64,000 nucleotides of DNA, taken from positions 372,001 through 436,000 of the forward strand of contig NZ_CP097870.1 of the NCBI RefSeq assembly GCF_029223545.1, read 5' to 3'. Every line of letters begins with the position of its first letter. The first letter of the stretch is position 1. Positions 26,525 to 35,228 of this stretch are shown piece after piece. The notes under the pieces were generated by a model. That model saw only the letters and a list, made by a program, of their open reading frames with translations, searched no databases and was not told where the DNA came from. Position numbers and translations under genes: made by a program. This stretch comes from Thauera sp. GDN1 (GTDB lineage Bacteria; Pseudomonadota; Gammaproteobacteria; Burkholderiales; Rhodocyclaceae).

Positions 26525-27763
26525 ATGACCACCGCAACCCCCACGGCTTTCCAGCGCCTGATGCGCATGAGCCTCATCTCCCAGATCGCCATCGGTCTGG
26601 TCCTCGGCGTCGTGCTGGCGCTGGTCGCGCCCGGCGCGACCAAGTCGGTCGCCCTGCTCGGCGACATCTTCATCTCCGCGCTGAAGGCGGTCGCGCCCGT
26701 GCTGGTGTTCGTGCTGGTCGCCGCGGCGATCGCCAACCACAAGCAGGGCCAGCCCACGCACATCCGCCCGGTGCTGATGCTCTACCTGCTCGGCACCTTC
26801 GCCGCCGCGCTGGTCGCGGTGCTCGCCAGCTTCGCCTTCCCGACCACGCTGGTGCTCGACGCCCCGGCCGCCACCGGCAACCCGCCGGGCGGCATCCTGC
26901 TCGTGCTCAAGAACCTGCTGCTGAGCGCGGTCTCGAACCCGGTCAAGGCGCTGATGGAAGCCAACTTCATCGGCATCCTGGCGTGGGCGATCGGCCTGGG
27001 CATCGCGCTGCGCCACGCCGGCGACGGCACGCGCAAGGTGCTCAACGACCTCGCCGACGCGGTCTCGAAGATCGTCCATGTGGTGATCCGCTTCGCCCCG
27101 CTCGGCATCTTCGGCCTGGTCGCCGCCACCATGGGCGAAGCCGGCGTCGATGCGCTGCTCGGCTATGGCCAGCTGCTGCTGATGATCGTCGGCTGCATGG
27201 TCTTCGTCGCGCTGGTGGTCAATCCGCTGTTCGTGTTCTGGAAGCTGCGCACCAACCCCTATCCGCTGGTGTTCACCTGCCTGCGCGAGAGCGGCGTCAC
27301 CGCCTTCTTCACCCGCAGCTCGGCCGCCAACATCCCGATCAACCTCGAGCTGTGCCGTCGCCTGGGCCTGCACGAGGATACCTACTCGATCTCGATCCCG
27401 CTCGGTGCCACGATCAACATGGCCGGCGCCGCGATCACGATTTCGGTGATGTCGCTGGCCGCCGCCCACACCCTGGGCATCCCGGTCGACTTCCCGACCG
27501 CGCTGCTGCTGTGCATCGTGTCCTCGCTCGCCGCCGCCGGCGTGTCGGGCGTGGCCGGTGGCTCGCTGCTGCTGATCCCGATGGCGACCGCGCTGTTCGG
27601 CATCTCGGCGGACGTGGCGATGCAGGTGGTGGCGATCGGCTTCGTGATCAGCGTGGTGCAGGATTCGGCCGAGACCGCGCTCAACTCCTCGACCGACGTG
27701 CTCTTCACCGCCGCGGCCTGCGCCGCCGAGAGCGGCGAGCCGCTGAACCTGGACCGCGCCTGA
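26525..27763 (+). CDS. sstT: serine/threonine:sodium symporter SstT
   Basis: The 412-residue product is a DAACS (glutamate-transporter-fold) symporter. Family features are [58 protein letters not shown] and [19 protein letters not shown]. It takes up L-serine and L-threonine with Na+. The ATG follows GAGGAGACACC. Position between sdaA and a threonine aldolase gene supports the substrate call. Confidence 0.93.
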   Translation: MTTATPTAFQRLMRMSLISQIAIGLVLGVVLALVAPGATKSVALLGDIFISALKAVAPVLVFVLVAAAIANHKQGQPTHIRPVLMLYLLGTFAAALVAVLASFAFPTTLVLDAPAATGNPPGGILLVLKNLLLSAVSNPVKALMEANFIGILAWAIGLGIALRHAGDGTRKVLNDLADAVSKIVHVVIRFAPLGIFGLVAATMGEAGVDALLGYGQLLLMIVGCMVFVALVVNPLFVFWKLRTNPYPLVFTCLRESGVTAFFTRSSAANIPINLELCRRLGLHEDTYSISIPLGATINMAGAAITISVMSLAAAHTLGIPVDFPTALLLCIVSSLAAAGVSGVAGGSLLLIPMATALFGISADVAMQVVAIGFVISVVQDSAETALNSSTDVLFTAAACAAESGEPLNLDRA

Positions 27764-27769
27764 TCTGTC

Positions 27770-28804
27770 ATGCACCCGACTCAACATTTCGCCAGCGACA
27801 ACTACGCCGGCGTGTGCCCGGAGGCCATGGCGGCCTTCGTGGCGGCGAACGCCGGACATGCCCCTGCCTACGGCGAGGATGAATGGACGCGCGAGGTCTC
27901 CGACCGCCTGCGCGAACTGTTCGAAACCGACTGCGACGTCTACTTCGTCTTCAACGGCACCGCGGCCAACTCGTTGGCGCTCGCTTCGCTGTGCCAGAGC
28001 TATCACAGCGTGGTGTGCCACGAGCTCGCCCACGTGCAGACCGACGAGTGCGGCGGGCCGGAGTTCTTCTCCAACGGCTCCAAGCTGCTGCCCGCGCACG
28101 GCGAGAATGGCAAGCTCACCCCCGCCGCGGTACTGGAGGTGATCTCGCGCCGCAGCGACATCCACTACCCCAAGCCGCGCGTAGTGACGCTGACGCAGAG
28201 CACCGAAGTCGGCACCGTGTATCGACCGGACGAGGTGGCGGCGATCTCCGCCTGCGCGCGCGAACACGGCCTGCGGGTGCACATGGACGGCGCCCGCTTC
28301 GCCAATGCGGTGGCCACGCTCGGCGTCAAGCCGGCCGAGATCACCTGGAAGGTGGGCGTCGACGTGCTGTGCTTCGGCGGCACCAAGATGGGCCTGCCGG
28401 TGGGCGAGGCGGTGGTGTTCTTCGACCGCAGGCTGTCCGAGGATTTCGCCTACCGCTGCAAGCAGGCCGGACAGCTCGCCTCGAAGATGCGCTTCCTGTC
28501 CGCGCCCTGGCTCGGCATCCTGGAAGACGAGGTGTGGCTCGAGCACGCCCGCCACGCCAATGCCATGGCGCAGCGCCTGGCGGCCGGCCTGGTGCAGGTG
28601 CCGGGCGCGAAGCTGATGTTCCCGGTCGAGGCCAACGGCGTGTTCTGCGAACTGCCGCCGGCGGTGCTCGACGGCCTGCGCGCGCGCGGCTGGCGCTTCT
28701 ACACCTTCATCGGCGCCGGCGGCGCGCGCTTCATGTGCGGCTGGGACACCCTGCCCGCGAGCGTGGACGCGCTGCTCGCCGACGTGCGCGCCCTGGCCGG
28801 CTGA
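27770..28804 (+). CDS. ltaE: low-specificity L-threonine aldolase
   Basis: The 344-residue PLP enzyme shows FASDNYAGVCPEAM at the start, HMDGARFANAVATLG around residue 170 (the aspartate contacts the PLP ring) and CFGGTKMGLP, whose lysine forms the Schiff base. It cleaves L-threonine or allo-threonine to glycine and acetaldehyde. It starts 6 bp after sstT and is probably co-transcribed with sdaA and sstT. Confidence 0.9.
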   Translation: MHPTQHFASDNYAGVCPEAMAAFVAANAGHAPAYGEDEWTREVSDRLRELFETDCDVYFVFNGTAANSLALASLCQSYHSVVCHELAHVQTDECGGPEFFSNGSKLLPAHGENGKLTPAAVLEVISRRSDIHYPKPRVVTLTQSTEVGTVYRPDEVAAISACAREHGLRVHMDGARFANAVATLGVKPAEITWKVGVDVLCFGGTKMGLPVGEAVVFFDRRLSEDFAYRCKQAGQLASKMRFLSAPWLGILEDEVWLEHARHANAMAQRLAAGLVQVPGAKLMFPVEANGVFCELPPAVLDGLRARGWRFYTFIGAGGARFMCGWDTLPASVDALLADVRALAG

Positions 28805-28852
28805 ACCCCGCGCGGCGCGCGCCGGCGGCGGCGCCCGTACGCCCGCCCGCCT

Positions 28853-29470
28853 TCATGAGCGCGGCGGCTCATCGTCCGTGGGCGGACGGCCTTGCACGTC
28901 TTCTGCTTCATACTGCCGGCGCAGGCGCTCCAGCCCGGCGCGGAAGGCCTCGCCGTCGCCGTGGTCGAAGAAGTGCGGATAGCGTTCGTGCGCGTGGCCG
29001 ATGCGGCGGGCGTGCTTGATCGGGCACCAGTACTGCTCGGTGCGCGCGGCCACCTCGCGCGCGTAGGCGGCGACGCCGTTGGCATAGGCGCAGTAGAAGC
29101 AGTTGAACTTCTCGATGAGGTTCAGGTAGGGCAGATCGCTGCGGTCGAACACCATGTATCCGCTGCGACTGACCTTCGGGATGCGGTAGATCGGGAAGCA
29201 TGCCGTCTGATAGAGAGTGACGAAGAGGTCCGTCAGCAGGAAGGGGATCCAGCCCAGGTAGATCAGCGGCGCGGTCAGCGCCACCGGCAGCCGCGAGCGC
29301 CGCAGATAGCGGAAAAGCCCGATCTTGTGCCGTTGCTGCTCGCGCAGGAAGCGGTCGGCGAGCTCGATCCGCTTGCGCACCAGCTCCTCGCGCCGGCTGC
29401 GGTATTCCGCTTCCAGCTCCTCCTGGAGCGCCGCGATGCCGGCGAGCAGCTCGTCGAGATGGTTCTTCAT
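28853..29470 (-). CDS. conserved hypothetical protein with membrane segment and CxxC
   Basis: I start at the ATG giving MKNHLDELLAG (205 residues), which has GGAGAA 5 nt upstream. Residues 5-60 are a charged, probably coiled-coil helix. LPVALTAPLIYLGWIPFLLT and the next segment form a membrane hairpin (about 70-105). The C-terminal half holds FNCFYCAYANG near residue 130 and YWCPIKHARRIG near 155, a cysteine/histidine set that could bind metal or haem. I do not recognise the family. It sits alone, convergent with ltaE and divergent from the Hsp20 pair. Confidence 0.6.
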   Translation of the reverse strand: MKNHLDELLAGIAALQEELEAEYRSRREELVRKRIELADRFLREQQRHKIGLFRYLRRSRLPVALTAPLIYLGWIPFLLTDLFVTLYQTACFPIYRIPKVSRSGYMVFDRSDLPYLNLIEKFNCFYCAYANGVAAYAREVAARTEQYWCPIKHARRIGHAHERYPHFFDHGDGEAFRAGLERLRRQYEAEDVQGRPPTDDEPPRS

Positions 29471-29658
29471 GCCGTTCTCCGTGTGGTCCCGCCCGTCGTT
29501 CCGATGCGGCTCCTGCAGCACGCGGCGCAGCGATCGTCTGCGTGAATTCTAGATGGCGGGGGCGGGCCGGGGCTTGAAATCGCCTCCGTGGCACCCTAGT
29601 TAGGGAGGGTGCGGGCGCCCGCTGCGGCGCCCGTTCCACACCACGACCGGAGGTTCGC

Positions 29659-30090
29659 ATGTACGCCCGTTCCCTGTTTCCCCGCGACGTGTTCGCGGAA
29701 CTGGACCGCCTGCAGCGCGAGATGCAGCAGTCCTTCGACACCGGCCCGAGCATTCGCGGCCTGACCCGCGGCTATCCCGCGCTCAACGTCGGCGGCACGC
29801 CGACCTCGGTGGAGGTCTACGCCTTCGCGCCCGGCCTCGATCCGGCCACGCTCGACGTCCAGCTCGAGAAGGGCACGCTGACCATCGCCGGCGAGCGCAA
29901 GGCGGCGGAGGTAGCGGAGAAGGCTACCGTGCATATCGGCGAGCGCTTCGCTGGCCGTTTCCGTCGCGTCGTCAACCTGCCCGACGATGTCGATCCCAAT
30001 GCGATCGAGGCCAGGTACCGCGACGGCGTGCTGCACGTGCGCATCCAGCGCAAGGAAGAAGCCCAGCCGCGCCGCATCGCCATCCAGTAA
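29659..30090 (+). CDS. Hsp20/alpha-crystallin small heat-shock protein
   Basis: The 143-residue protein has an N-terminal segment MYARSLFPRDVFAELDRLQREMQQ and an alpha-crystallin domain (about 38-135) ending with the EARYRDGVLHVRIQRKEE motif. Such proteins hold unfolding proteins as ATP-independent chaperones. The ATG follows GGAGGTTCGC. A second, shorter Hsp20 gene follows 19 bp later. A GC-rich hairpin CGGGCGCC/GGCGCCCG lies upstream of the start. Confidence 0.9.
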   Translation: MYARSLFPRDVFAELDRLQREMQQSFDTGPSIRGLTRGYPALNVGGTPTSVEVYAFAPGLDPATLDVQLEKGTLTIAGERKAAEVAEKATVHIGERFAGRFRRVVNLPDDVDPNAIEARYRDGVLHVRIQRKEEAQPRRIAIQ

Positions 30091-30109
30091 GGATCACGGA
30101 GGACCGACC

Positions 30110-30502
30110 ATGAGCACCAAGCCCGATATCGCGAATGCCGCCGCCAAGGCCGCCGACCAGGCGCGCGAGGACGCCGCACTGCTGCCGCCCGTCGACGTGA
30201 TCGAGGACGCCGGCGGCATCACCCTGTACGCCGACCTGCCCGGCGTGCCCAAGGAGCGCCTGAACCTGCACGTGGAGGGTGACACGCTGAGCATCGAGGG
30301 CGAGCTGGCGTTGCCGGTGCCCGAGGGCATGGAGGCGACCCACGCCGAGGTCAAGCTGCCGCGCTACCGCCGCGTGTTCACGCTGTCGCGCGAACTCGAC
30401 CCCAACAAGGTCGAGGCCAAGTTCGAGCACGGCGTGCTGACGCTGCGCATCCCCAAGGCCGAGCACGCCCAGCCGAAGCGGATCGAGGTGCAGATCGCCT
30501 GA
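30110..30502 (+). CDS. second Hsp20/alpha-crystallin small heat-shock protein
   Basis: The ATG follows CGGAGGACCGACC and gives 130 residues with an alpha-crystallin domain (about 25-125): VDVIEDAGGITLYADLPGVP, LPRYRRVFTLSRELD, VEAKFEHGVLTLRIPK. The N-terminal arm is short and Ala-rich. It is co-transcribed with the first Hsp20 and probably forms mixed oligomers, as paired Hsp20 proteins in other proteobacteria do. A terminator follows. Confidence 0.9.
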   Translation: MSTKPDIANAAAKAADQAREDAALLPPVDVIEDAGGITLYADLPGVPKERLNLHVEGDTLSIEGELALPVPEGMEATHAEVKLPRYRRVFTLSRELDPNKVEAKFEHGVLTLRIPKAEHAQPKRIEVQIA

Positions 30503-30563
30503 GCTTTCTGTCCGCAGTCAACGTCACCGCCGTGCGCTGGGCGCGCGGCCTGGTGCCGCAATG

Positions 30564-30602
30564 ACGCCCGCAATGGGGAGGCCTGTTGCGGGCGTTTTGT
30601 TC
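30564..30602 (+). terminator. rho-independent terminator after the Hsp20 pair
   Basis: A perfect 10-bp stem ACGCCCGCAA/TTGCGGGCGT with a 12-nt loop is followed by TTTTGTT. It ends the Hsp20 operon and insulates the restriction-modification operon. Confidence 0.8.
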
Positions 30603-30620
30603 GATGGCGATCGTATGCCT

Positions 30621-30745
30621 GGAAGGCGTCGCTGTTGATGCCGAGTTTCCAGGCGACGACCTCGTCCGGGTCGCAGTCCGCAGGCAGCGCAAAGTTGCCG
30701 GTGATCATCAGCCGCCGGATGTGGCGCGCTTAGGCGGTCTCGCTG
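30621..30745 (-). pseudogene. remnant of a FeS-type photolyase gene
   Basis: On the minus strand this segment reads ETA-stop-ARHIRRLMITGNFALP and then DCDPDEVVAWKLGINSDAF. It aligns with DTAYAHHIQRLMITGNFALL and GCDPDAVDAWYLGIYADAF of the intact photolyase at 38326-39873. The Tyr codon has become TAA, and homology ends on both sides. The two DNA segments look about 75-80% identical by eye, so this is a decayed homologue, not a recent copy. It abuts the start of the restriction-modification operon. Confidence 0.75.
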
Positions 30746-30807
30746 CCGACAACCGAAAGGGAATACCATCCGGGCAACATATGCACGCAGTGATGGAAGC
30801 TTGCTCG

Positions 30808-33654
30808 ATGGCCCTCAACCAGAACCCCGAACAACGCGCCCGCGACAAGATCGACGCACAGCTCACTGCCGCCGGTTGGGTAGTGCAGGCCAAGACGAAG
30901 ATCGACTTCAGCGCGGGCATCGGTGTGGCCGTGCGCGAATACCAGACCAGCGTCGGCCCTGCCGACTACATCCTGTTCGTCGAGGGCAAGCCGGTCGGCG
31001 TGATCGAGGCCAAGCCCGAGACCGCCGGTCATCACATCACTGCCGTCGAGGACCAGACCGAGGGCTATGCCAGCGCCCGGCTGAAATGGGTCAAGGCCGG
31101 CGAGCCGCTGCGCTTCCTCTATGAGGCCACCGGCGTCATCACCCGCTTCACCGATGCCCGCGATCCCAAGCCGCGTTCCCGCGAGGTGTTCAGCTTCCAT
31201 CGCCCGGAAACCCTGCGTGAATGGCTCGGCCAGACCGCCACTCTGCGTGCGCGCCTGCAAGGCATGCCGCTACTCAACCCGGACGAGCGGCCGGCCAGTG
31301 AGCTCCGTCTGCGCGACTGCCAGGAGAAGGCAATCGGCAAACTCGAGGAGTCTTTCAGGGAGGGCAAGCCGCGCGCGCTGATCCAGATGGCCACCGGTGC
31401 CGGCAAGACCTACACCGCCATCACCGCCATCTACCGTCTGCTCAAGTACGCTGGCGCCAGGCGAGTGCTGTTCCTGGTCGATACCAGGAACCTTGGCGAA
31501 CAGGCCGAGCAGGAAATGATGAGCTATCTGCCCATCGACGACCCCCGCAAGTTCACCGAGCTGTACCCGGTTCAGCGCCTCAAGTCCTCCTACATCGCCA
31601 GAGACAGCCTGGTCTGCATCAGCACCATCCAGCGCATGTACGCCATCCTCAAGGGCGAGGAGCTGGACGAGACGCTGGAGGAGCGCAGCCCGGCCGAGCA
31701 GCTGACCCAGCCGAAGAAGCCGATGCCGGTGGCCTACAACCCGGCCATCCCGCCGGAGTTCTTCGACTTCATCTTCATCGACGAATGCCACCGCTCCATC
31801 TACAACCTCTGGCAACAAGTGCTCGACTACTTCGATGCCAGCCTGATCGGCCTCACCGCCACCCCGGACAACCGCACCTACGGCTTCTTCAGGAAGAACG
31901 TGGTCAGCGACTACAGCCACGAGAAGGCGGTGGCTGATGGCGTCAACGTCGGCAACGAGGTCTACCTGATCGAAACCGCCGTCACCAAGCAAGGCGGCCA
32001 GCTCAAGGCCGAACAGCAGGTCGAGCGGCGCGAGCGCCTGACCCGCCGCAAACGCTGGGAGCAGCAGGACGAGGACGAGGCCTACAGCGGCACACAGCTC
32101 GACCGCGACATCGTCAGCCCCGACCAGATCCGCACCGTCATCCGCACGTTCCGCGACAGGCTGCCGGAGATCTTCCCCGACCGCGTTGAAGCCGATGGTC
32201 ATTACCAGGTGCCCAAGACGTTGATCTTCGCCAAGACCGACGGCCATGCCGACGACATCATCCAGTGCGTGCGCGAGGAATTCGGCGAAGGCAACGCCTT
32301 CTGCAAGAAGGTCACCTACCGGGTCGCCGATGGGCGCAAGGATGCCGAGGGCAACATCGTCGAGGAAGGCGAAGACCCCCGCTCGGTGCTCGCCCAGTTC
32401 CGCAACGAGTACAACCCGCGCATCGCCGTCACCGTGGACATGATCGCCACCGGCACCGACGTGAAGCCGCTGGAGTGCCTGCTGTTCATGCGCGACGTGA
32501 AGAGCCGCAACTACTTCGAGCAGATGAAGGGCCGCGGCACCCGCACCCTCGACAAGGACGACCTGCAGAAAGTCTCCTCGGCAGCCAAGACCGCCAAGAC
32601 CCACTACGTCATCGTCGATGCCATCGGTGTCACCAAGTCGCTGAAGACCGCCAGCCAGCCGCTGATCACCAAGCCCAGCGTGCCGCTCAAGGATCTCGCC
32701 ATGGGCGTGATGATGGGCGCCAGCGACAGCGATACCGTCAGTTCGCTGGCCGGCCGGCTGGCGCGGCTGGCCAAGCAACTGGAGCCCGCCGACCACAAGA
32801 AGCTGGAAGCGCATACCGGCGGCAAGCCACTCAGCCATATCGTCGCCGGGCTGTTCAACGCCATCGACGCCGACCGGGTCGAAGCGCGCGCCCTGGAGCT
32901 GGCTGGCATGCCAGTGGGCAGCGATCCGGGCGAGGCACTGCGCGACCAGGCCCAGGCCGAGCTGGTCAAGCAGGCGGCCAAGGTGCTCAACGGCGAACTG
33001 ATCGAGCTGATCGACCGCATCCGCCGCGAGCGCGAGCAGATCATCGACCACGACACCCTGGACGAGGTGCTACATGCCGGCTGGCAAGCTGACAGCGTCG
33101 AGGTGGCTCGCCAGCAGACCGAAGACTTCGCCGCCTGGCTGCAGGCGCACCGCGACGAGCTGGAAGCACTGACCATCTACTTCAACGTGCCGCAGCGCCG
33201 CCGCGAAGTCACCTTCGAGCAGTTGCGCGCGGTGCTCGACGCGCTCAAGGCTGACCGCCCCAAGCTGGCGCCGCTGCATGTCTGGCATGCCTATGCCCGG
33301 CTGGAAGACTACAAGGGCAAGCACCCGGTCAGCGACCTCACCGCGCTGGTAGCGCTGATCCGCCGCGCCTGCGGGCTGGACGACAAACTGACGCCCTTCG
33401 AGGAGACGGTGGCGCGCAACTTCAAGACCTGGATCTTCAAGCGCCACGCCGGCAAGGGCGAGAAGTTCAACGAGCAGCAGATGGAGTGGCTGCAGATGAT
33501 CCGCGACCACATCGCCAGCTCGGTACATATCGACACCGACGCGCTAGACTTCGCGCCCTTCGACCGCGCGGGCGGGCTGGGCGAGTTCTATGAGCAGTTC
33601 GGCGACGACTATGAAGCGGTGCTGGATGAGATCAATGAGGCGTTGGTGGCGTGA
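30808..33654 (+). CDS. hsdR: type I restriction enzyme subunit R (EcoEI-like)
   Basis: I choose the ATG giving MALNQNPEQRARDKI (948 residues), with GGAAG upstream; in-frame ATGs at 30781 and 30793 are alternatives. The N-terminal nuclease domain has ADYILFVEGKPVGVIEAKPE (PD-(D/E)xK). Walker A MATGAGKT sits near residue 197, motif II FIDECH near 325, and motif VI MKGRGTRT near 575. The C-terminal third resembles the EcoEI R C-terminal domain. It cuts unmodified DNA after translocation, with HsdS and HsdM. Its stop overlaps the hsdS start. Base composition is lower in GC than neighbouring core genes. Confidence 0.92.
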   Translation: MALNQNPEQRARDKIDAQLTAAGWVVQAKTKIDFSAGIGVAVREYQTSVGPADYILFVEGKPVGVIEAKPETAGHHITAVEDQTEGYASARLKWVKAGEPLRFLYEATGVITRFTDARDPKPRSREVFSFHRPETLREWLGQTATLRARLQGMPLLNPDERPASELRLRDCQEKAIGKLEESFREGKPRALIQMATGAGKTYTAITAIYRLLKYAGARRVLFLVDTRNLGEQAEQEMMSYLPIDDPRKFTELYPVQRLKSSYIARDSLVCISTIQRMYAILKGEELDETLEERSPAEQLTQPKKPMPVAYNPAIPPEFFDFIFIDECHRSIYNLWQQVLDYFDASLIGLTATPDNRTYGFFRKNVVSDYSHEKAVADGVNVGNEVYLIETAVTKQGGQLKAEQQVERRERLTRRKRWEQQDEDEAYSGTQLDRDIVSPDQIRTVIRTFRDRLPEIFPDRVEADGHYQVPKTLIFAKTDGHADDIIQCVREEFGEGNAFCKKVTYRVADGRKDAEGNIVEEGEDPRSVLAQFRNEYNPRIAVTVDMIATGTDVKPLECLLFMRDVKSRNYFEQMKGRGTRTLDKDDLQKVSSAAKTAKTHYVIVDAIGVTKSLKTASQPLITKPSVPLKDLAMGVMMGASDSDTVSSLAGRLARLAKQLEPADHKKLEAHTGGKPLSHIVAGLFNAIDADRVEARALELAGMPVGSDPGEALRDQAQAELVKQAAKVLNGELIELIDRIRREREQIIDHDTLDEVLHAGWQADSVEVARQQTEDFAAWLQAHRDELEALTIYFNVPQRRREVTFEQLRAVLDALKADRPKLAPLHVWHAYARLEDYKGKHPVSDLTALVALIRRACGLDDKLTPFEETVARNFKTWIFKRHAGKGEKFNEQQMEWLQMIRDHIASSVHIDTDALDFAPFDRAGGLGEFYEQFGDDYEAVLDEINEALVA

Positions 33655-35228
33655 TGAGTGAATCGCTGGATAATGAGCTGACAGAAAAGCAACCACTACC
33701 AAGTGGCTGGGTGAAGCTAAAGCTCAGCGGTGCAATAGAGCCTCGCGGAGAAAAAGTTAGCCCAGAAAGCTTTCCAGATTTGCCTTTTATAGGCATGGAT
33801 CATGTAGAGGCGCACACCACTAAAATCATCGGCTCCGTTCCGGCGCGGGAGATGAAAAGTAATGCTGCGCGCTTTTACGCAGGCGACGTCCTGTACGGCC
33901 GACTGCGCCCTTACCTCAACAAGATTGCACAACCAAAAAGTGACGGACTTGCTTCTGCAGAGTTTATAGTTTTCCCCGAAAATGAGTTAATCAAAAGCTC
34001 CTTCCTGAAATATCGCCTGAATGCCCGTGATTTTGTCAGATTCGCCAACCATTTGAACGAAGGCGACAGACCAAGGGTAAGCTTCGAACAGATTGGTGAT
34101 TTCGACTTACTTATCCCGCCAGCACCTGAGCAGGGCCGAATTACCAACAAACTCGAAGAACTGTTCTCCGAACTGGACAAAGGCGTGGAAACCCTGCGCA
34201 CCGCCCAGCAACAACTCAAGGTCTACCGCCAGGCCCTGCTCAAGCACGCCTTCGAGGGCAAGCTGACCGCCGAGTGGCGGGCGCGGAATCCCGACAAGCT
34301 GGAAAGCGCCGAAGCGCCGCTGGCGCGCATTCAGCAGAAGCGCGAGGCACGCTATCAGCAGCAGTTGGCGGAATGGGAAGAAGCGCAGCAGGCCTGGGAA
34401 GCCGCCGGCAGGACCGGCAGCAAGCCGGCCAAGCCCAAGGAGCCGAAAGCGCTGCCGCCGCTGACGGCCGAGGAGCTGGCAGAGTTGCCGGAACTTCCGG
34501 AGGGATGGGTTTATGTCAAGGCTGAGGCTATCAGCGACTTCATCACGAAGGGCACGACCCCTGGAAAGGAACTACTGTTTGATGGGACTGGGGAAATCCC
34601 ATTCATAAAAGTCTACAACCTCACCAAAACCGGGACTTTAGACTTCACGGTGTCTCCCACTTTTGTCAGCCAAGACACCCACAACGGCTTCCTGGCGAGA
34701 TCCAAGGTTTATCCCGGCGACGTTCTAATGAACATTGTCGGCCCCCCGCTTGGCAAGGTCTCGATTGTCCCTGAGACCTATCCGGAGTGGAATATTAACC
34801 AAGCGATTGCCATTTACCGAAGCGAGCTAATTCAAAACAAGCTGCTGGCCGCATTCCTGTCGAGCGAGATCAATGTCCGCCGCATGATGAGCAAATCAAA
34901 AGCCACGGCAGGCCAGTTCAACCTGACACTCGAAATATGCCGAGATACCATCATTCCGCTTTGTGGCGCCAAAGAGCAGGAGCAGCTTTCCCGGCTGCTG
35001 GATGAAAAGCTCTCCAACCTCGAGCAACTCGAAAAAACCATCGCCAACTCCATGCAACAGGCCGAAGCCCTGCGCCAGTCCATCCTGAAAAAGGCCTTCT
35101 CCGGCCAACTGGTGCCACAGAACCCCGACGACGAGCCGGCCAGCGCGCTGCTGGAGCGCATCCGCGCCGAACGCGCCGCCCAACCGCCCACCGCAAGGCG
35201 CGGGCGCCAGCGCAGGGCTGAGGCATGA
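33654..35228 (+). CDS. hsdS: type I restriction-modification specificity subunit S
   Basis: The ATG lies in TGATG with the hsdR stop; the product has 524 residues. It has two target-recognition domains (about residues 10-170 and 290-450), each followed by a conserved helical spacer (LEELFSELDKGVETLRTAQQQL and LDEKLSNLEQLEKTIANS). These set the DNA sequence recognised. The DNA of both recognition domains (about 33690-34140 and 34510-35000) is clearly richer in A+T than the spacers and flanks, a sign of exchange with other hsdS genes. It overlaps the next gene by 4 bp. Confidence 0.9.
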   Translation: MSESLDNELTEKQPLPSGWVKLKLSGAIEPRGEKVSPESFPDLPFIGMDHVEAHTTKIIGSVPAREMKSNAARFYAGDVLYGRLRPYLNKIAQPKSDGLASAEFIVFPENELIKSSFLKYRLNARDFVRFANHLNEGDRPRVSFEQIGDFDLLIPPAPEQGRITNKLEELFSELDKGVETLRTAQQQLKVYRQALLKHAFEGKLTAEWRARNPDKLESAEAPLARIQQKREARYQQQLAEWEEAQQAWEAAGRTGSKPAKPKEPKALPPLTAEELAELPELPEGWVYVKAEAISDFITKGTTPGKELLFDGTGEIPFIKVYNLTKTGTLDFTVSPTFVSQDTHNGFLARSKVYPGDVLMNIVGPPLGKVSIVPETYPEWNINQAIAIYRSELIQNKLLAAFLSSEINVRRMMSKSKATAGQFNLTLEICRDTIIPLCGAKEQEQLSRLLDEKLSNLEQLEKTIANSMQQAEALRQSILKKAFSGQLVPQNPDDEPASALLERIRAERAAQPPTARRGRQRRAEA

